The notes: generated from the letters alone by a model not told the origin. 64,000 nucleotides of DNA from Streptomyces sp. ATexAB-D23 (GCF_000373645.1 NZ_KB892002.1:248001-312000); one strand, 5' to 3'. Positions 19,397 through 28,505 are shown, counted from the first letter of the stretch. Program-made: numbers and translations.

Positions 19397-20431
19397 ATGA
19401 CCGATCTGACGGCGGCAGCGACGGAATCGGGCGCGGGGACCGGTGCGGCGGCCGATATCGACAGCCGTCTGGAGGGACACCGGGTCGAGCTGACCGGTTA
19501 CTGCTACCGGATGCTCGGCTCGGCCTTCGAGGCGGAGGACGCGGTCCAGGACACGCTGGTGCGCGCCTGGCGCAACTTCGACAAGTTCGAGGGCCGCTCC
19601 TCGCTGCGGTCCTGGCTGTACCGCATCGCGACCAACGTCTGTCTGGACATGCTGAACGCGGGCAAGAAACGGGCGAGGCCGGTCGACCTGTCCGGTCCGA
19701 CGCCGCTCGCGCAGGCCGCGCTCAACCCGCTGCCGGAGAACACCTGGCTGGAGCCGATGCCGGACGGCCGGATCATCCCCTCGGCCGACGACCCGGCCGA
19801 GGCGGCGGTGGCGCGCGAATCGGTGCGGCTGGCGTTCGTCGCCGCGCTCCAGCACCTGCCGCCGAAGCAGCGGGCCGTGCTGATCCTGCGCGAGGTGCTC
19901 GCGTGGAAGGCGAGCGAGGTCGCGGAGCTGCTCGACACGTCCGTCGCCTCGGTCAACAGCGCCCTCCAGCGCGCCCGCGCCACGCTCACCGATCACGAGT
20001 CCGTGGCCGCCGACGCGGCGAACCCCCTGGACGAGGAGCAGGCCAAGCTGCTGGAGCGGTACGTGGCGGCGTTCGAGGGCTACGACATGAAGGCCCTGAC
20101 CGCGCTGCTCCACGAGGACGCGGTGATGACGATGCCGCCGTTCGACCTCTGGCTCCGGGGTCACGACGACATCACCGGCTTCATGACGTCCTTCGGCGCG
20201 AGCTGCGCCGACTCCCGTCTGATCACCGTCTCCGCCAACGGCACCCCCGCCTTCGCCCACTACAAGCCGAATCCGGAGGGGCCCGGGTTGGTGCCGTGGG
20301 CGCTCCAGGTCATCGACATCTCGGACGGCGCGATCACGGCCATGCACTGCTTCCTGGACACGGCGCGCTGGTTCCCGCTGTTCGGGCTGCCGGATCACTT
20401 GGACGCCGAGGGCGTGCCCGAAGGGGCGTGA
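19397..20431 (+). CDS. ECF sigma factor with C-terminal SnoaL-like domain
   Basis: A 344-residue RNA polymerase sigma factor. Region 2 covers roughly residues 30-100 (YCYRMLGSAFEAEDAVQDTLVRAWR), and region 4 lies at 150-205 (LQHLPPKQRAVLILREVLAWKASEVAELL). A SnoaL/NTF2-like domain of about 120 residues follows, as in SigG/SigJ-type ECF factors of actinobacteria, where the extra domain tunes activity. No anti-sigma gene is adjacent. The ATG at 19397 is chosen because sigma region 2 begins soon after it. Confidence 0.88.
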   Translation: MTDLTAAATESGAGTGAAADIDSRLEGHRVELTGYCYRMLGSAFEAEDAVQDTLVRAWRNFDKFEGRSSLRSWLYRIATNVCLDMLNAGKKRARPVDLSGPTPLAQAALNPLPENTWLEPMPDGRIIPSADDPAEAAVARESVRLAFVAALQHLPPKQRAVLILREVLAWKASEVAELLDTSVASVNSALQRARATLTDHESVAADAANPLDEEQAKLLERYVAAFEGYDMKALTALLHEDAVMTMPPFDLWLRGHDDITGFMTSFGASCADSRLITVSANGTPAFAHYKPNPEGPGLVPWALQVIDISDGAITAMHCFLDTARWFPLFGLPDHLDAEGVPEGA

Positions 20432-20454
20432 GAGGGCGGTAGGGAGTGCTCGGT

Positions 20455-20478
20455 GGCGGGCCCGGTTTCGGGCCCGCC
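20455..20478. terminator. bidirectional terminator hairpin
   Basis: GGCGGGCCC (20455-20463) pairs with GGGCCCGCC (20470-20478) across a 6-base loop GGTTTC, between the convergent sigma-factor and SDR genes. Confidence 0.75.
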
Positions 20479-20507
20479 GGACCGGCTCACGTCCGTGGCA
20501 GGGGGCT

Positions 20508-21341
20508 TCACGCGGCGTGCTCATGCTCCTGCGGCTTCGGGGCGGTGGGCGCCGGGGTCAGGACCTTGCGGGTGATGCGTTCGGCCATGGCGGCGACCAC
20601 GGTCCGGGGGCGGCGCGGTGTCAGGTGGGCGGTCAGGGCGTTGCCGAGTCCGGGGGCGAGGTAGCCGCGGTCGCGGTCCAGTGCGCGCAGGGCGGCGCGT
20701 ACGACGGGCTCGGGGGTGGTCATGGAGCCGGTGACGGCCGCGTTGCGGGTGCCGATGACGTCGAAGAACGCGGTCTCGACCGGGCCGGGGCACAGCGTGA
20801 GCACCCGGATGCCGCGTCGGCGGTACTCCTGCCGCAGCGCCAGCCCGAAGTTGAGCACGAAGGCCTTGGACGCCCCGTAGACCGCGAAGTACGGGGCGGG
20901 CTGGAAGGCGGCGTTGGACGCGACGTTGACCACCGCGCCGCGCCCGCGCTCCAGCATGCCGGGCAGCAGTGCGTGGGTGAGGTCGACCAGCGCGACGACG
21001 TTGACCATCAGCTGGTCGTGGTCGCGGGCGCCCGGTATCTCCTCGAAGCGGCCGCAGGTGCCGAAGCCCGCGTTGTTGACCAGGAGGTCGACGGTCAGAC
21101 CGCGGGCCGCCAGCTCGTCGGCGATGCGGCGGGCGGCGTCCGGCTCGGCGAGGTCCTGGACGACCACTTCGGCGCGCACGCCGTGCTCGGCGCTCAGGTG
21201 CTCGGCGAGTGCGGCGAGCCGGTCGCCGGAGCGGGCCACGAGGATCAGGTCGTGCCCCTGGGCGGCGAGTTGCGCGGCGAACTCCGCGCCGAGTCCGGAC
21301 GAGGCTCCGGTGACGAGGGCGGTGCCGGTGCTGCTGGACAT
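20508..21341 (-). CDS. short-chain dehydrogenase/reductase
   Basis: A 277-residue classical SDR. The cofactor motif TGASSGLG is near residues 11-18, NNAGFG near 88, and the active-site YGASK (Tyr-x-x-x-Lys) near 155. A catalytic serine is present in NVASNAAF at the expected place. The C-terminus is long and basic. The substrate is unknown. AAAGGAG lies about 6 bp before the ATG. It is divergent from a TetR regulator 160 bp away, which probably controls it. Confidence 0.88.
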   Translation of the reverse strand: MSSSTGTALVTGASSGLGAEFAAQLAAQGHDLILVARSGDRLAALAEHLSAEHGVRAEVVVQDLAEPDAARRIADELAARGLTVDLLVNNAGFGTCGRFEEIPGARDHDQLMVNVVALVDLTHALLPGMLERGRGAVVNVASNAAFQPAPYFAVYGASKAFVLNFGLALRQEYRRRGIRVLTLCPGPVETAFFDVIGTRNAAVTGSMTTPEPVVRAALRALDRDRGYLAPGLGNALTAHLTPRRPRTVVAAMAERITRKVLTPAPTAPKPQEHEHAA

Positions 21342-21501
21342 GAGCGCTCCTTTGATCGGCTGATCGACTGATCGGCGTCAACTGATACGTGAGAGTACCG
21401 ATAACTCCTTCACTTGCAACAGCAGTGATGCAGTTAGCACGCAAAAAACTTCTGCGTTGTAGTGTGTTGCGGAGCAAGTGGGCGAGTGGAGAGACAGCAA
21501 C
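21342..21501. promoter_or_regulatory. divergent SDR/TetR control region
   Basis: A 160-bp gap, A/T-rich for this genome. Near the SDR start, GATCGG, CTGATCGA and CTGATCGG repeat in tandem (21353-21375). A CAACTGATAC and CAACAGCAGTGATGCAGTT stretch follows. These could be binding sites for the adjacent TetR protein, but no clear long palindrome was found. Confidence 0.3.
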
Positions 21502-22080
21502 ATGAGCGAACAGCCGGCGGGACGGGCGTTGCGGGCGGACGCGGAGCGCAGCGTGCGCGCGATCCTGGAGGCGGCCGAGCGGGTCCTCGCGGAGGACCCC
21601 GGCGCGTCCATCGAGCAGATCGCCGCGGCGGCCGGTGTGGCCCGCACGACGATCCACCGGCGGTTCGCCAACCGGCAGTCACTGATCGAGGCGCTGGCAC
21701 TGTCGGCGGCCCGTCAGCTCGCCCAGGCGGTGGACGACGGCAGGCCGGACACCGCACCGCCGCTGGTGGCCATGCACCGGATCACGGCCAACGTCCTCCA
21801 GGTCAAGGGCGCCTGGGCGTTCGCGCTGGGGCTGCCGGCCGACCCGGACAGCGAGGCCGCCGCCCTCCAGCAGGACATCGACCGCCGCTGCGTCGCCGTA
21901 CTCACGCGGGCACGGGCGGAGAAGCTCATCGACGAGTCGGCCGACCTGGACTGGGTGCGGCGGGTCTACTACGCGCTGATCGGCGAGTCCCTGCGCGGCA
22001 GCCCGGACGGGTCCGACCCGGACGCCCTCGCCGCCCGCGTCATCGAGACCTTGCTGCACGGAGCGGGTCCGCGCGCCTGA
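21502..22080 (+). CDS. TetR-family regulator
   Basis: A 192-residue TetR regulator. The HTH occupies about residues 10-55 (IEQIAAAAGVARTTIHRRFANRQSLIEAL), and the remainder is the helical ligand/dimer domain. The ATG at 21502 has GGAGAG 9 bp upstream. Divergent from the SDR gene. Confidence 0.88.
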   Translation: MSEQPAGRALRADAERSVRAILEAAERVLAEDPGASIEQIAAAAGVARTTIHRRFANRQSLIEALALSAARQLAQAVDDGRPDTAPPLVAMHRITANVLQVKGAWAFALGLPADPDSEAAALQQDIDRRCVAVLTRARAEKLIDESADLDWVRRVYYALIGESLRGSPDGSDPDALAARVIETLLHGAGPRA

Positions 22081-22111
22081 CCCCCGAGCGCCCGGACCGG
22101 GCCGCCCCGTC

Positions 22112-22432
22112 TCAGGACGTCACCTCCCCCAGCCCCACCAACTCCAGCAGCGCACGAAGCCCCGGGGGCGTCCCCCGTAGGCGCAGGCGGCGGCCGTTCG
22201 CCCGGCGGGCGGTCAGGGCGAGGCGGGCTATGGCCTCGACCGTGGTCAGGTCCGGGTGGGCGATGGCTCTCACGTCGCAGTCCACCACGGGGGCGTCCGA
22301 CGCGGACAGGAGCGCTTCCAGGTCCGCGCAGAGGTGTGGGACGGCCTCGCGGGTGACGTGGCCGGAGACGACGAGGGCGGGTGGGGGCGAGGCATCCATA
22401 CGGGGGAGACCGCCCGCGCGCCGGAAACTCAT
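22112..22432 (-). CDS. STAS-domain protein (anti-sigma antagonist-like)
   Basis: Up to 106 residues, largely one STAS domain: LVVSGHVTREAVPHLCADLEALL, then VVDCDVRAIAHPDLTTVEAIARLAL, where the typical DLSGLTFLDSSG-like signature has Asp at the serine-equivalent region (HPDLTTVE). STAS proteins antagonise anti-sigma factors or act as scaffolds. The start is uncertain; an ATG at 22399 would trim 11 residues and neither has a good ribosome-binding site. No partner kinase is adjacent. Confidence 0.65.
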   Translation of the reverse strand: MSFRRAGGLPRMDASPPPALVVSGHVTREAVPHLCADLEALLSASDAPVVDCDVRAIAHPDLTTVEAIARLALTARRANGRRLRLRGTPPGLRALLELVGLGEVTS

Positions 22433-22456
22433 CGGGGGCCGCCGCGCGGGTATGCC

Positions 22457-22490
22457 GAACGGGACCGGTGACAGGCCACCGGTCCCGTTC
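22457..22490 (-). terminator. deoA terminator hairpin
   Basis: A perfect 14-bp stem (22457-22470 with 22477-22490) and a 6-base loop lie about 20 bp past the deoA stop. Confidence 0.8.
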
Positions 22491-22512
22491 GTCCGTGCGG
22501 GGAAGGCGCAGG

Positions 22513-23790
22513 TCAGGCGATACGTTCCCGCACCACCGGGGTGGCCGTGAACGAGGTGCCCGACGGGGCGATGTCGTAGGCATCGGGCAGTGCCTTCAGG
22601 GCGTAGTCGAACTTCTCCGGGGTGTCCGTGTGCAGGGTCAGCAGCGGCTGGCCCGCGGTGATCTCGTCACCCGGCTTGGCGTGGAGTTCGACGCCCGCGC
22701 CGGCCTGGACCGGGTCCTCCTTGCGGGCGCGGCCCGCGCCGAGGCGCCAGGCGGCCACGCCGATGTCGTAGGCGTCGAGGCGGGTCAGGATGCCGGAGGA
22801 GGAAGCCTTGATGACGTGCTGTTCGCGGGCGACCGGGAGCGCGGCATCGGGGTCGCCGCCCTGGGCGGAGATCATGCGGCGCCAGACGTCCATGGCGGAG
22901 CCGTCGGCGAGGGCCTTCTCCGGGTCGGCGTCCTTGAGGCCGGCCGCGTCCAGCATCTCGCGGGCGAGGGCCAGGGTGAGGTCGATGACGTCCCTGGGGC
23001 CGCCGCCGGCCAGGACCTCGACGGACTCACGGACCTCCAGCGCGTTGCCCGCGGTCAGGCCGAGGGGGGTGGACATGTCGGTGAGCAGGGCGACCGTGCG
23101 GACGCCGCTGTCGGTGCCGAGGGCGACCATGGTGGAGGCGAGTTCGCGGGCGTCGTCCAGGGTCTTCATGAAGGCGCCGGAGCCGACCTTGACGTCCAGG
23201 ACGAGGGCGCCGGTGCCCTCCGCGATCTTCTTGGACATGATCGAGCTGGCGATGAGCGGGATCGCCTCGACGGTGCCGGTGACGTCGCGGAGCGCGTACA
23301 GCTTCTTGTCGGCGGGGGCGAGGCCGTCGCCCGCCGCGCAGATGACGGCGCCGGTGGTGTCGAGGACGTCCAGCATCTCGGCGTTGGAGAGGTGTGCGCG
23401 CCAGCCGGGGATGGACTCCAGCTTGTCGAGCGTGCCCCCGGTGTGGCCGAGGCCCCGGCCGCTGAGCTGGGGGACGGCCGCGCCGCAGGCGGCGACCAGC
23501 GGGGCGAGCGGGAGGGTGATCTTGTCGCCGACGCCGCCCGTGGAGTGCTTGTCGGTGGTGGGGCGGGAGAGGGTGTCGAAGTTCATCCGCTCACCGGAGG
23601 CGATCATCGCGGCGGTCCAGCGGGCGATCTCCGTACGGTTCATGCCGTTCAGCAGGATCGCCATGGCCAGCGCGGACATCTGCTCGTCTGCGACCTCGCC
23701 GCGGGTGTACGCGTCGATGACCCAGTCGATCTGCTCGGGGGTCAGCTCGCCTCGGTCCCGCTTGGTGCGGATGACGGAGATGGCGTCCAT
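22513..23790 (-). CDS. deoA: thymidine phosphorylase
   Basis: A 425-residue pyrimidine-nucleoside phosphorylase that cleaves thymidine or deoxyuridine with phosphate to the free base and deoxyribose-1-phosphate. The phosphate-binding signature KHSTGGVGDK is at 81-90, and SGRGLGHTGGTLDKLES lies around residue 110-125, as in the family. AAGGA lies about 11 bp before the ATG. It is a single-gene unit with its own palindromic operator-like site 50 bp upstream, oriented with the downstream nucleoside-uptake genes. Confidence 0.95.
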   Translation of the reverse strand: MDAISVIRTKRDRGELTPEQIDWVIDAYTRGEVADEQMSALAMAILLNGMNRTEIARWTAAMIASGERMNFDTLSRPTTDKHSTGGVGDKITLPLAPLVAACGAAVPQLSGRGLGHTGGTLDKLESIPGWRAHLSNAEMLDVLDTTGAVICAAGDGLAPADKKLYALRDVTGTVEAIPLIASSIMSKKIAEGTGALVLDVKVGSGAFMKTLDDARELASTMVALGTDSGVRTVALLTDMSTPLGLTAGNALEVRESVEVLAGGGPRDVIDLTLALAREMLDAAGLKDADPEKALADGSAMDVWRRMISAQGGDPDAALPVAREQHVIKASSSGILTRLDAYDIGVAAWRLGAGRARKEDPVQAGAGVELHAKPGDEITAGQPLLTLHTDTPEKFDYALKALPDAYDIAPSGTSFTATPVVRERIA

Positions 23791-23839
23791 GGTCTGGAGT
23801 CCTTCCGGCCGGTACGTACGTACGCATGAGTCCTGTTGA

Positions 23840-23855
23840 CTCTACGCGCATAGAG
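23840..23855. promoter_or_regulatory. nucleoside-regulon palindrome, deoA copy
   Basis: CTCTACGCGCATAGAG, a 16-bp palindrome with one mismatched pair, 50 bp upstream of deoA. It shares its core with the sites before add, the nucleoside ABC ATPase gene and bmpA. Confidence 0.6.
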
Positions 23856-23867
23856 GGTGAAAGAGAC

Positions 23868-23900
23868 GCCGGGTGGGCCCGGAGAGCGGGCCCACCCGGC
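23868..23900 (-). terminator. cdd terminator hairpin
   Basis: A perfect 13-bp stem (23868-23880 with 23888-23900) and 7-base loop GGAGAGC, just downstream of the cdd stop. Confidence 0.8.
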
Positions 23901-23905
23901 GGTGG

Positions 23906-24310
23906 TCAGCCGAGGTGTGCGGGGCCGAACGCCTGCGGGAGCATGTCGTCCAGCGTGCGCAGACCGTCCGGGGTCTCCAGGACGAGCTCCGGTCCGCCGA
24001 ACTCGTACAGCAGCTGGCGGCACCTGCCGCACGGCACCAGGACCTCGCCCGACCCGTCCACACAGATGAAGTGGGTCAGGCGGCCGCCCCCGGTGGCGTG
24101 CAGCTGGGAGACCAGGCCGCACTCGGCGCACAGACCGATGCCGTACGAGGCGTTCTCGACGTTGCAGCCGGAGATCGTGCGGCCGTCGTCGACGCGGGCG
24201 GCCGCGCCGACCGGGTAGCCCGAGTACGGGGCGTACGCCCGGGACATCGCGTCCCGGGCGGCCGCACGCAGCGCTTCCCAGTCGGCCGGGGCCATGGCGC
24301 CCGTCGTCAC
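23906..24310 (-). CDS. cdd: cytidine deaminase
   Basis: A 134-residue homotetrameric-type cytidine deaminase converting cytidine to uridine. The zinc and catalytic motif CAEC places C61 and E63; the second motif PCGRCRQ gives C94 and C97, and CNVENASY matches the substrate-binding segment. The GTG start overlaps the upstream permease stop (GTGA), so it belongs to the nucleoside-transporter operon, linking uptake to deamination. Confidence 0.94.
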   Translation of the reverse strand: MTTGAMAPADWEALRAAARDAMSRAYAPYSGYPVGAAARVDDGRTISGCNVENASYGIGLCAECGLVSQLHATGGGRLTHFICVDGSGEVLVPCGRCRQLLYEFGGPELVLETPDGLRTLDDMLPQAFGPAHLG

Positions 24311-25572
24311 TTGCCCTCGCCCTTGCGGTACGGCAGGCCGTCGGCCTTGGGCATCCGCAGCCGCTGCGCGGACAGGGCGAGCACGAGCAGCGTCGTGACG
24401 TACGGGGCGGCGTCGACGAACTGGCTCGGGACCTGGTCGGTCAGCAGGTACCAGGTGAACAGCAGCGCGGAGCAGGCGGCCGAGATCACCGCGGCCACGT
24501 ACTTCTTCCGGTACAGCTGCCACAGGACGGCGATCACCAGCAGGATCGCCAGGAGCAGCAGCATCGCGTGGACGTTCTCCGCCCCGCCGCGCAGCTTGAG
24601 GCTGTCGGTGAAGCCGAAGAGTCCGGCGCCCAGGGCCATGCCGCCCGGCATCCAGTTGCCGAAGATCATCGCGGCGAGACCGATGTAGCCGCGGCCGCCG
24701 GTCTGGCCCTCCTGGTAGATGCTGCTGGCGACGATCGAGAGGAAGGCGCCGCCGAGCCCGGCCAGCCCGCCGGAGATGGTGACGGCGATGTACTTGTACT
24801 TGTAGACGTTCACGCCGAGGGTCTCGGCGGCCACCGGGCTCTCGCCGCAGGAGCGCAGCCGCAGTCCGAACGCCGTGCGCCACAGCACCCACCAGGTGAC
24901 GGGGATCAGCAGCAGGGCGACGACGGTCAGCAGGGACAGTCCCGTGACGAGCCCGCCGATGATGCCGGCGAGGTCGGAGACGAAGAACCAGTGGTGCTGT
25001 TGAAGATCCTGGAGCCAGTCGGAGAGCCCGGGGATGGTGATCTTGTCGATCTCCTCCAGGCGGGGGGACTGCTTGGAGGAGCCGCCGGGGTCGTTGGCGA
25101 AGGTGAAGTTCGACAGGTAGCGGGTGACGCCGACGGCGAGGATGTTGATCGCCACACCGGAGACGATGTGGTTCACGCCGAAGGTGACCGTCATGACCGC
25201 GTGCAGCAGGCCGCCGAGCGCGCCGCCGATGATGCCGAACGCGACGCCCGCCCACGGGCCCCACTGGAATCCGGCCCAGGCACCGAACCAGGTGCCGAGG
25301 ATCATCATGCCTTCGAGCCCGATGTTGACGACACCGGCCCGCTCCGCCCACAGGCCGCCGAGACCGGCGAGGCCGATGGGGACGGCCAGTTCCAGGGCGC
25401 CCGCGACCTGGCCGACGGAGGTCACGTCGTCCGCGCCGCTGATCAGCCGGACCATCGAGACGAGAGCGAGCGCGCCGGCGACGATCAGCAGGACGACGGG
25501 CAGGGAGAGCTTGTGGCGGCCGCCGCCCTTCTTGGGGGCGACGCGTGCGGCGGAGACTTTGCTGGTGCTCAC
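24307..25572 (-). CDS. nucleoside ABC transporter permease (second)
   Basis: A 421-residue BPD_transp_2-type permease with about eight to nine hydrophobic helices and a basic N-terminus (SAARVAPKKGGGRHK). It pairs with the permease encoded just upstream, like NupP/NupQ or YufP/YufQ. The characteristic N-terminal part includes AGVVNIGLEGMMILGTWFG, and ESPVAAETLGVNVYKYKY matches the ATPase-coupling loop. GTG start overlaps the previous gene. The family imports purine and pyrimidine nucleosides with a BmpA lipoprotein. Confidence 0.9.
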   Translation of the reverse strand: MSTSKVSAARVAPKKGGGRHKLSLPVVLLIVAGALALVSMVRLISGADDVTSVGQVAGALELAVPIGLAGLGGLWAERAGVVNIGLEGMMILGTWFGAWAGFQWGPWAGVAFGIIGGALGGLLHAVMTVTFGVNHIVSGVAINILAVGVTRYLSNFTFANDPGGSSKQSPRLEEIDKITIPGLSDWLQDLQQHHWFFVSDLAGIIGGLVTGLSLLTVVALLLIPVTWWVLWRTAFGLRLRSCGESPVAAETLGVNVYKYKYIAVTISGGLAGLGGAFLSIVASSIYQEGQTGGRGYIGLAAMIFGNWMPGGMALGAGLFGFTDSLKLRGGAENVHAMLLLLAILLVIAVLWQLYRKKYVAAVISAACSALLFTWYLLTDQVPSQFVDAAPYVTTLLVLALSAQRLRMPKADGLPYRKGEGK

Positions 25573-26687
25573 AGGGCCGCCTCCTTCTCGGTCGTGAGGG
25601 CGTGGCCGGCGGCGAGCTCTTCGCCGACCTTCTGCTGCTGACGGCGGGTCCCGTAACGGCGGACCAGTTCGTAGCTGATGACGACGGAGATCACGATCAG
25701 GCCCTGCATGATCGTGGCGATTTCCTTTTCGAAGCCGAACTGGTCGAGCGGGGAGGACGCCTTGTCCAGGAACGCGATCAGCAGGGCGCTGAGGGCGATG
25801 CCCACCGGGTGGTTACGGCCGAGCAGGGCGATGGTGATGCCGGTGAAGCCGATGCCGACCGGGAAGTCGAGGCTGTAGGTGTGGGTGTCGCCGAGCAGCG
25901 TCGGCATGCCCGCCAGGCCGGCGACCGCGCCGGAGATCAGCATCGAGGTGAGGACCATCTTCTTGGCGTCCACACCGGATGCCTGGGCGGCGCTCTCACT
26001 GGCTCCGGTGGCCCGCAGGTCGAAGCCGAAGCGGGTGCGGTTCAGGACGAACCAGTAGACGAGGCCGCAGCCCGCGGCGACGAACGTGAAGCCGTAGATC
26101 TCGCCGGACTCGGCGCCCAGGGACAGCCCGGGGAACCAGCCGGACTCATGGATCTCGCCCGTCGTCAGGTTGTTGGAGCCGGCTGCCTGGTCACCGAAGT
26201 TCTTCGGCAGGATGAGCCAGGCGATCAGTGCGGTCGCGATGGAGTTGAGCATGATCGTGGAGACGACCTCGCTCACTCCCCGGGTCGTCTTGAGGATGCC
26301 CGCGATGCCCGCCCAGAACGCGCCGACCAGCATCGCCACGATGACGATCAGGGCGATCTGGAGCGCTCCGGGGAGGTTGACGCTCGCGCCGACGAGGGCG
26401 GCCATCATCGCCGCGAGGCGGTACTGGCCGTCGACGCCGATGTTGAAGAGGTTCATCCGGAAGCCGACCGCGACCGCGAGAGCGGCGAGGTAGTACGTGC
26501 CGGCCTGGTTGATGATCAGTACCTGTACGTCGGAGTACGACGCCTGCTCGAACAGCAGCCGGTACAGCTCGAAGGGATCGCGGTCCGACACGAGCAGCAC
26601 CAGGGTGCTGAGCACGAAGGCGACGACCAGGGCGAGCGCCGGCCCGGCGAAGCCCAGGATCAGCCGGTCCTTGTCGAGTTTCTTCAT
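25569..26687 (-). CDS. nucleoside ABC transporter permease (first)
   Basis: A 372-residue BPD_transp_2 permease. Typical of the nucleoside importer group are GFRMNLFNIGVDGQYRLAA and the coupling loop ATGASESAAQASGVDAKK. It starts at an ATG that overlaps the ATPase stop by one base (TGATG) and ends overlapping the second permease. About eight membrane helices are visible. It works with the ATPase upstream, the partner permease and the separately transcribed BmpA lipoprotein. Confidence 0.9.
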   Translation of the reverse strand: MKKLDKDRLILGFAGPALALVVAFVLSTLVLLVSDRDPFELYRLLFEQASYSDVQVLIINQAGTYYLAALAVAVGFRMNLFNIGVDGQYRLAAMMAALVGASVNLPGALQIALIVIVAMLVGAFWAGIAGILKTTRGVSEVVSTIMLNSIATALIAWLILPKNFGDQAAGSNNLTTGEIHESGWFPGLSLGAESGEIYGFTFVAAGCGLVYWFVLNRTRFGFDLRATGASESAAQASGVDAKKMVLTSMLISGAVAGLAGMPTLLGDTHTYSLDFPVGIGFTGITIALLGRNHPVGIALSALLIAFLDKASSPLDQFGFEKEIATIMQGLIVISVVISYELVRRYGTRRQQQKVGEELAAGHALTTEKEAAL

Positions 26688-28246
26688 CAGGCCTCGTCCT
26701 CCGGTGCTGCTTCGAGGTGACCTGCGGCGGCGCCGGTCATGGCCGAGCCCAGTTCCTCGGGGGTGATGGTCGCGGGGTCGGCGTCCGCGACGAGCTTGCC
26801 GCGGTACATGACGCGCAGGGTGTCGGAGAGTCCGATCAGCTCGTCCAGGTCCGCCGAGATGAGCAGGACCGCGAGCCCTTCGCGGCGGGCCTCGCGGATC
26901 TGGTCCCAGATCTGCGCCTGCGCGCCGACGTCCACGCCACGGGTGGGGTGGGCGGCGATCAGGAGCTTCGGCGCGTGGCTCATCTCGCGGCCGACGATCA
27001 GCTTCTGCTGGTTGCCGCCGGAGAGGGAGGCGGCCGTGACCTCGATGCCGGGGGTGCGTACGTCGTATTCGCGCACGATCCGCACGGTGTCCTGGCGGGC
27101 CGCCCCGGGGTCCAGCAGGAAGCCGCGGCTGTTGGGCTTCTCGGTGACGTGTCCGAGGATGCGGTTCTCCCAGAGCGGCGCGTCCAGCAGGACCCCGTGC
27201 CGGTGCCGGTCCTCGGGGATGTAGCCGATGCCGCTCTCGCGCCGCTTGCGGGTGGGTACCCGGGAGATGTCCTGGTCGCCCAGGGTGATCACGCCGCTGT
27301 CGGCGGACTTCATCCCGATGAGCGCGTCGATCAGCTCGGTCTGGCCGTTGCCCTCGACGCCCGCGATGCCGAGGACCTCGCCCTTGTGGATGGTGAAGCC
27401 GACATCGGACAGGACGTCGCGGACGGTGCCGTCCGGGTCCGTCATCGTGAGGGAGAGCCCCTCGACCCGGAGCATCGGCTCATCCGTCACCGTGGACTCA
27501 CGGGTCTCGGGCGAGGGCAGTTCGCTGCCGACCATCAGCTCGGCGAGCTGCTTGGTCGTGGTCTGCGCCGGGTCGGCGGTGCCGACCGTCGTACCGCGCC
27601 GGATCACCGTGATCTCGTCGGCGACCGAGAGGACCTCGCCGAGCTTGTGCGAGATGAAGATGACGGTCAGGCCCTCGGCCTTGAGCTCGCGGAGGTTCGC
27701 GAAGAGCGCGTCCACCTCCTGCGGGACGAGCACCGCGGTCGGCTCGTCGAGGATCAGGATGCGGGCGCCGCGGTAGAGGACCTTGAGGATCTCCACCCGC
27801 TGCCGGTCGGCGACCCCCAGGTCCTCGACGAGCGCGTCGGGCCGTACGCCCAGGCCGTAGGCGTCGGAGATCTCCTTGATCTTCTTCCGGGCGGCGGCGC
27901 CGATGCCGTGCAGCTTCTCGCCGCCGAGTACGACGTTCTCCAGGACGGTGAAGTTGTCGGCGAGCATGAAGTGCTGGTGCACCATGCCGATGCCGCGCGC
28001 GATGGCGTCGCCGGGGTTGCCGAACGAGACCTGCTCGCCGTCCACCGCGATGGTGCCCTCGTCCGGCTTCTGCATGCCGTAGAGGATCTTCATCAGGGTG
28101 GACTTGCCGGCACCGTTCTCACCCACGAGGGCGTGGACCGTGCCCTTGCGGACGGTGATGCCGATGTCGTGGTTGGCGACGACGCCGGGGAAACGCTTGG
28201 TGATGCCGTGCAGTTCTACGGCGGGGGGACTGCTGGACGCGTTGAT
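26687..28246 (-). CDS. nucleoside ABC transporter ATPase, likely AUC start
   Basis: A tandem-domain ATPase of about 519 residues. Domain 1 has Walker A GENGAGKST (42-50) and Walker B LILDEPTAVL, but its signature is degenerate (LGVADRQRVEIL). Domain 2 has a proper signature LSGGNQQKL with a degenerate Walker A. This asymmetry is usual for RbsA/NupO-type sugar and nucleoside ATPases. The first canonical in-frame start (GTG at 28126) would delete strand 1 and the Walker A lead-in. The frame stays open upstream and encodes LHGITKRFPGVVANHDI, but contains only an ATC, at 28246, placed 8 bp after AAGGAG. I therefore use AUC as the likely start. Confidence 0.8.
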   Translation of the reverse strand: MNASSSPPAVELHGITKRFPGVVANHDIGITVRKGTVHALVGENGAGKSTLMKILYGMQKPDEGTIAVDGEQVSFGNPGDAIARGIGMVHQHFMLADNFTVLENVVLGGEKLHGIGAAARKKIKEISDAYGLGVRPDALVEDLGVADRQRVEILKVLYRGARILILDEPTAVLVPQEVDALFANLRELKAEGLTVIFISHKLGEVLSVADEITVIRRGTTVGTADPAQTTTKQLAELMVGSELPSPETRESTVTDEPMLRVEGLSLTMTDPDGTVRDVLSDVGFTIHKGEVLGIAGVEGNGQTELIDALIGMKSADSGVITLGDQDISRVPTRKRRESGIGYIPEDRHRHGVLLDAPLWENRILGHVTEKPNSRGFLLDPGAARQDTVRIVREYDVRTPGIEVTAASLSGGNQQKLIVGREMSHAPKLLIAAHPTRGVDVGAQAQIWDQIREARREGLAVLLISADLDELIGLSDTLRVMYRGKLVADADPATITPEELGSAMTGAAAGHLEAAPEDEA

Positions 28247-28323
28247 GACGCACTCTCCTTGGCCGGACAGGAGCGGGAGCAGGGGCAGAGGGGCGGGGTG
28301 AAGTTATCGCGCCTGAGGGCTGT

Positions 28324-28335
28324 CTACACGCGTAG
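28324..28335. promoter_or_regulatory. nucleoside-regulon palindrome, ABC operon copy
   Basis: CTACACGCGTAG, the shared palindrome with one mismatched pair, 78 bp upstream of the proposed ATPase start. Confidence 0.5.
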
Positions 28336-28444
28336 CGTTGCTGAATCGTCAGACGCTCGCGTGCGGCAGGGCCGGGACACCGGGGTCCGCGGCCTGTCCG
28401 AGAGTGCACTGCGACGGGCGGAACTCACTTCGAGGAGTATCCCG

Positions 28445-28481
28445 CAGGCCCGGAGCGGCGATGCCACGCGCTCCGGGCCTG
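28445..28481 (-). terminator. bmpA terminator hairpin
   Basis: A 13-bp perfect stem (28445-28457 with 28469-28481) and 11-base loop about 25 bp downstream of the bmpA stop. It would separate bmpA transcription from the ABC operon. Confidence 0.75.
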
Positions 28482-28505
28482 GGGCCAGCCGTACGACGGG
28501 GGTCG

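Noticed and set aside
24568..25641. A 357-residue plus-strand frame over the permease
   Set aside because: Antisense shadow of a well-supported membrane protein gene.
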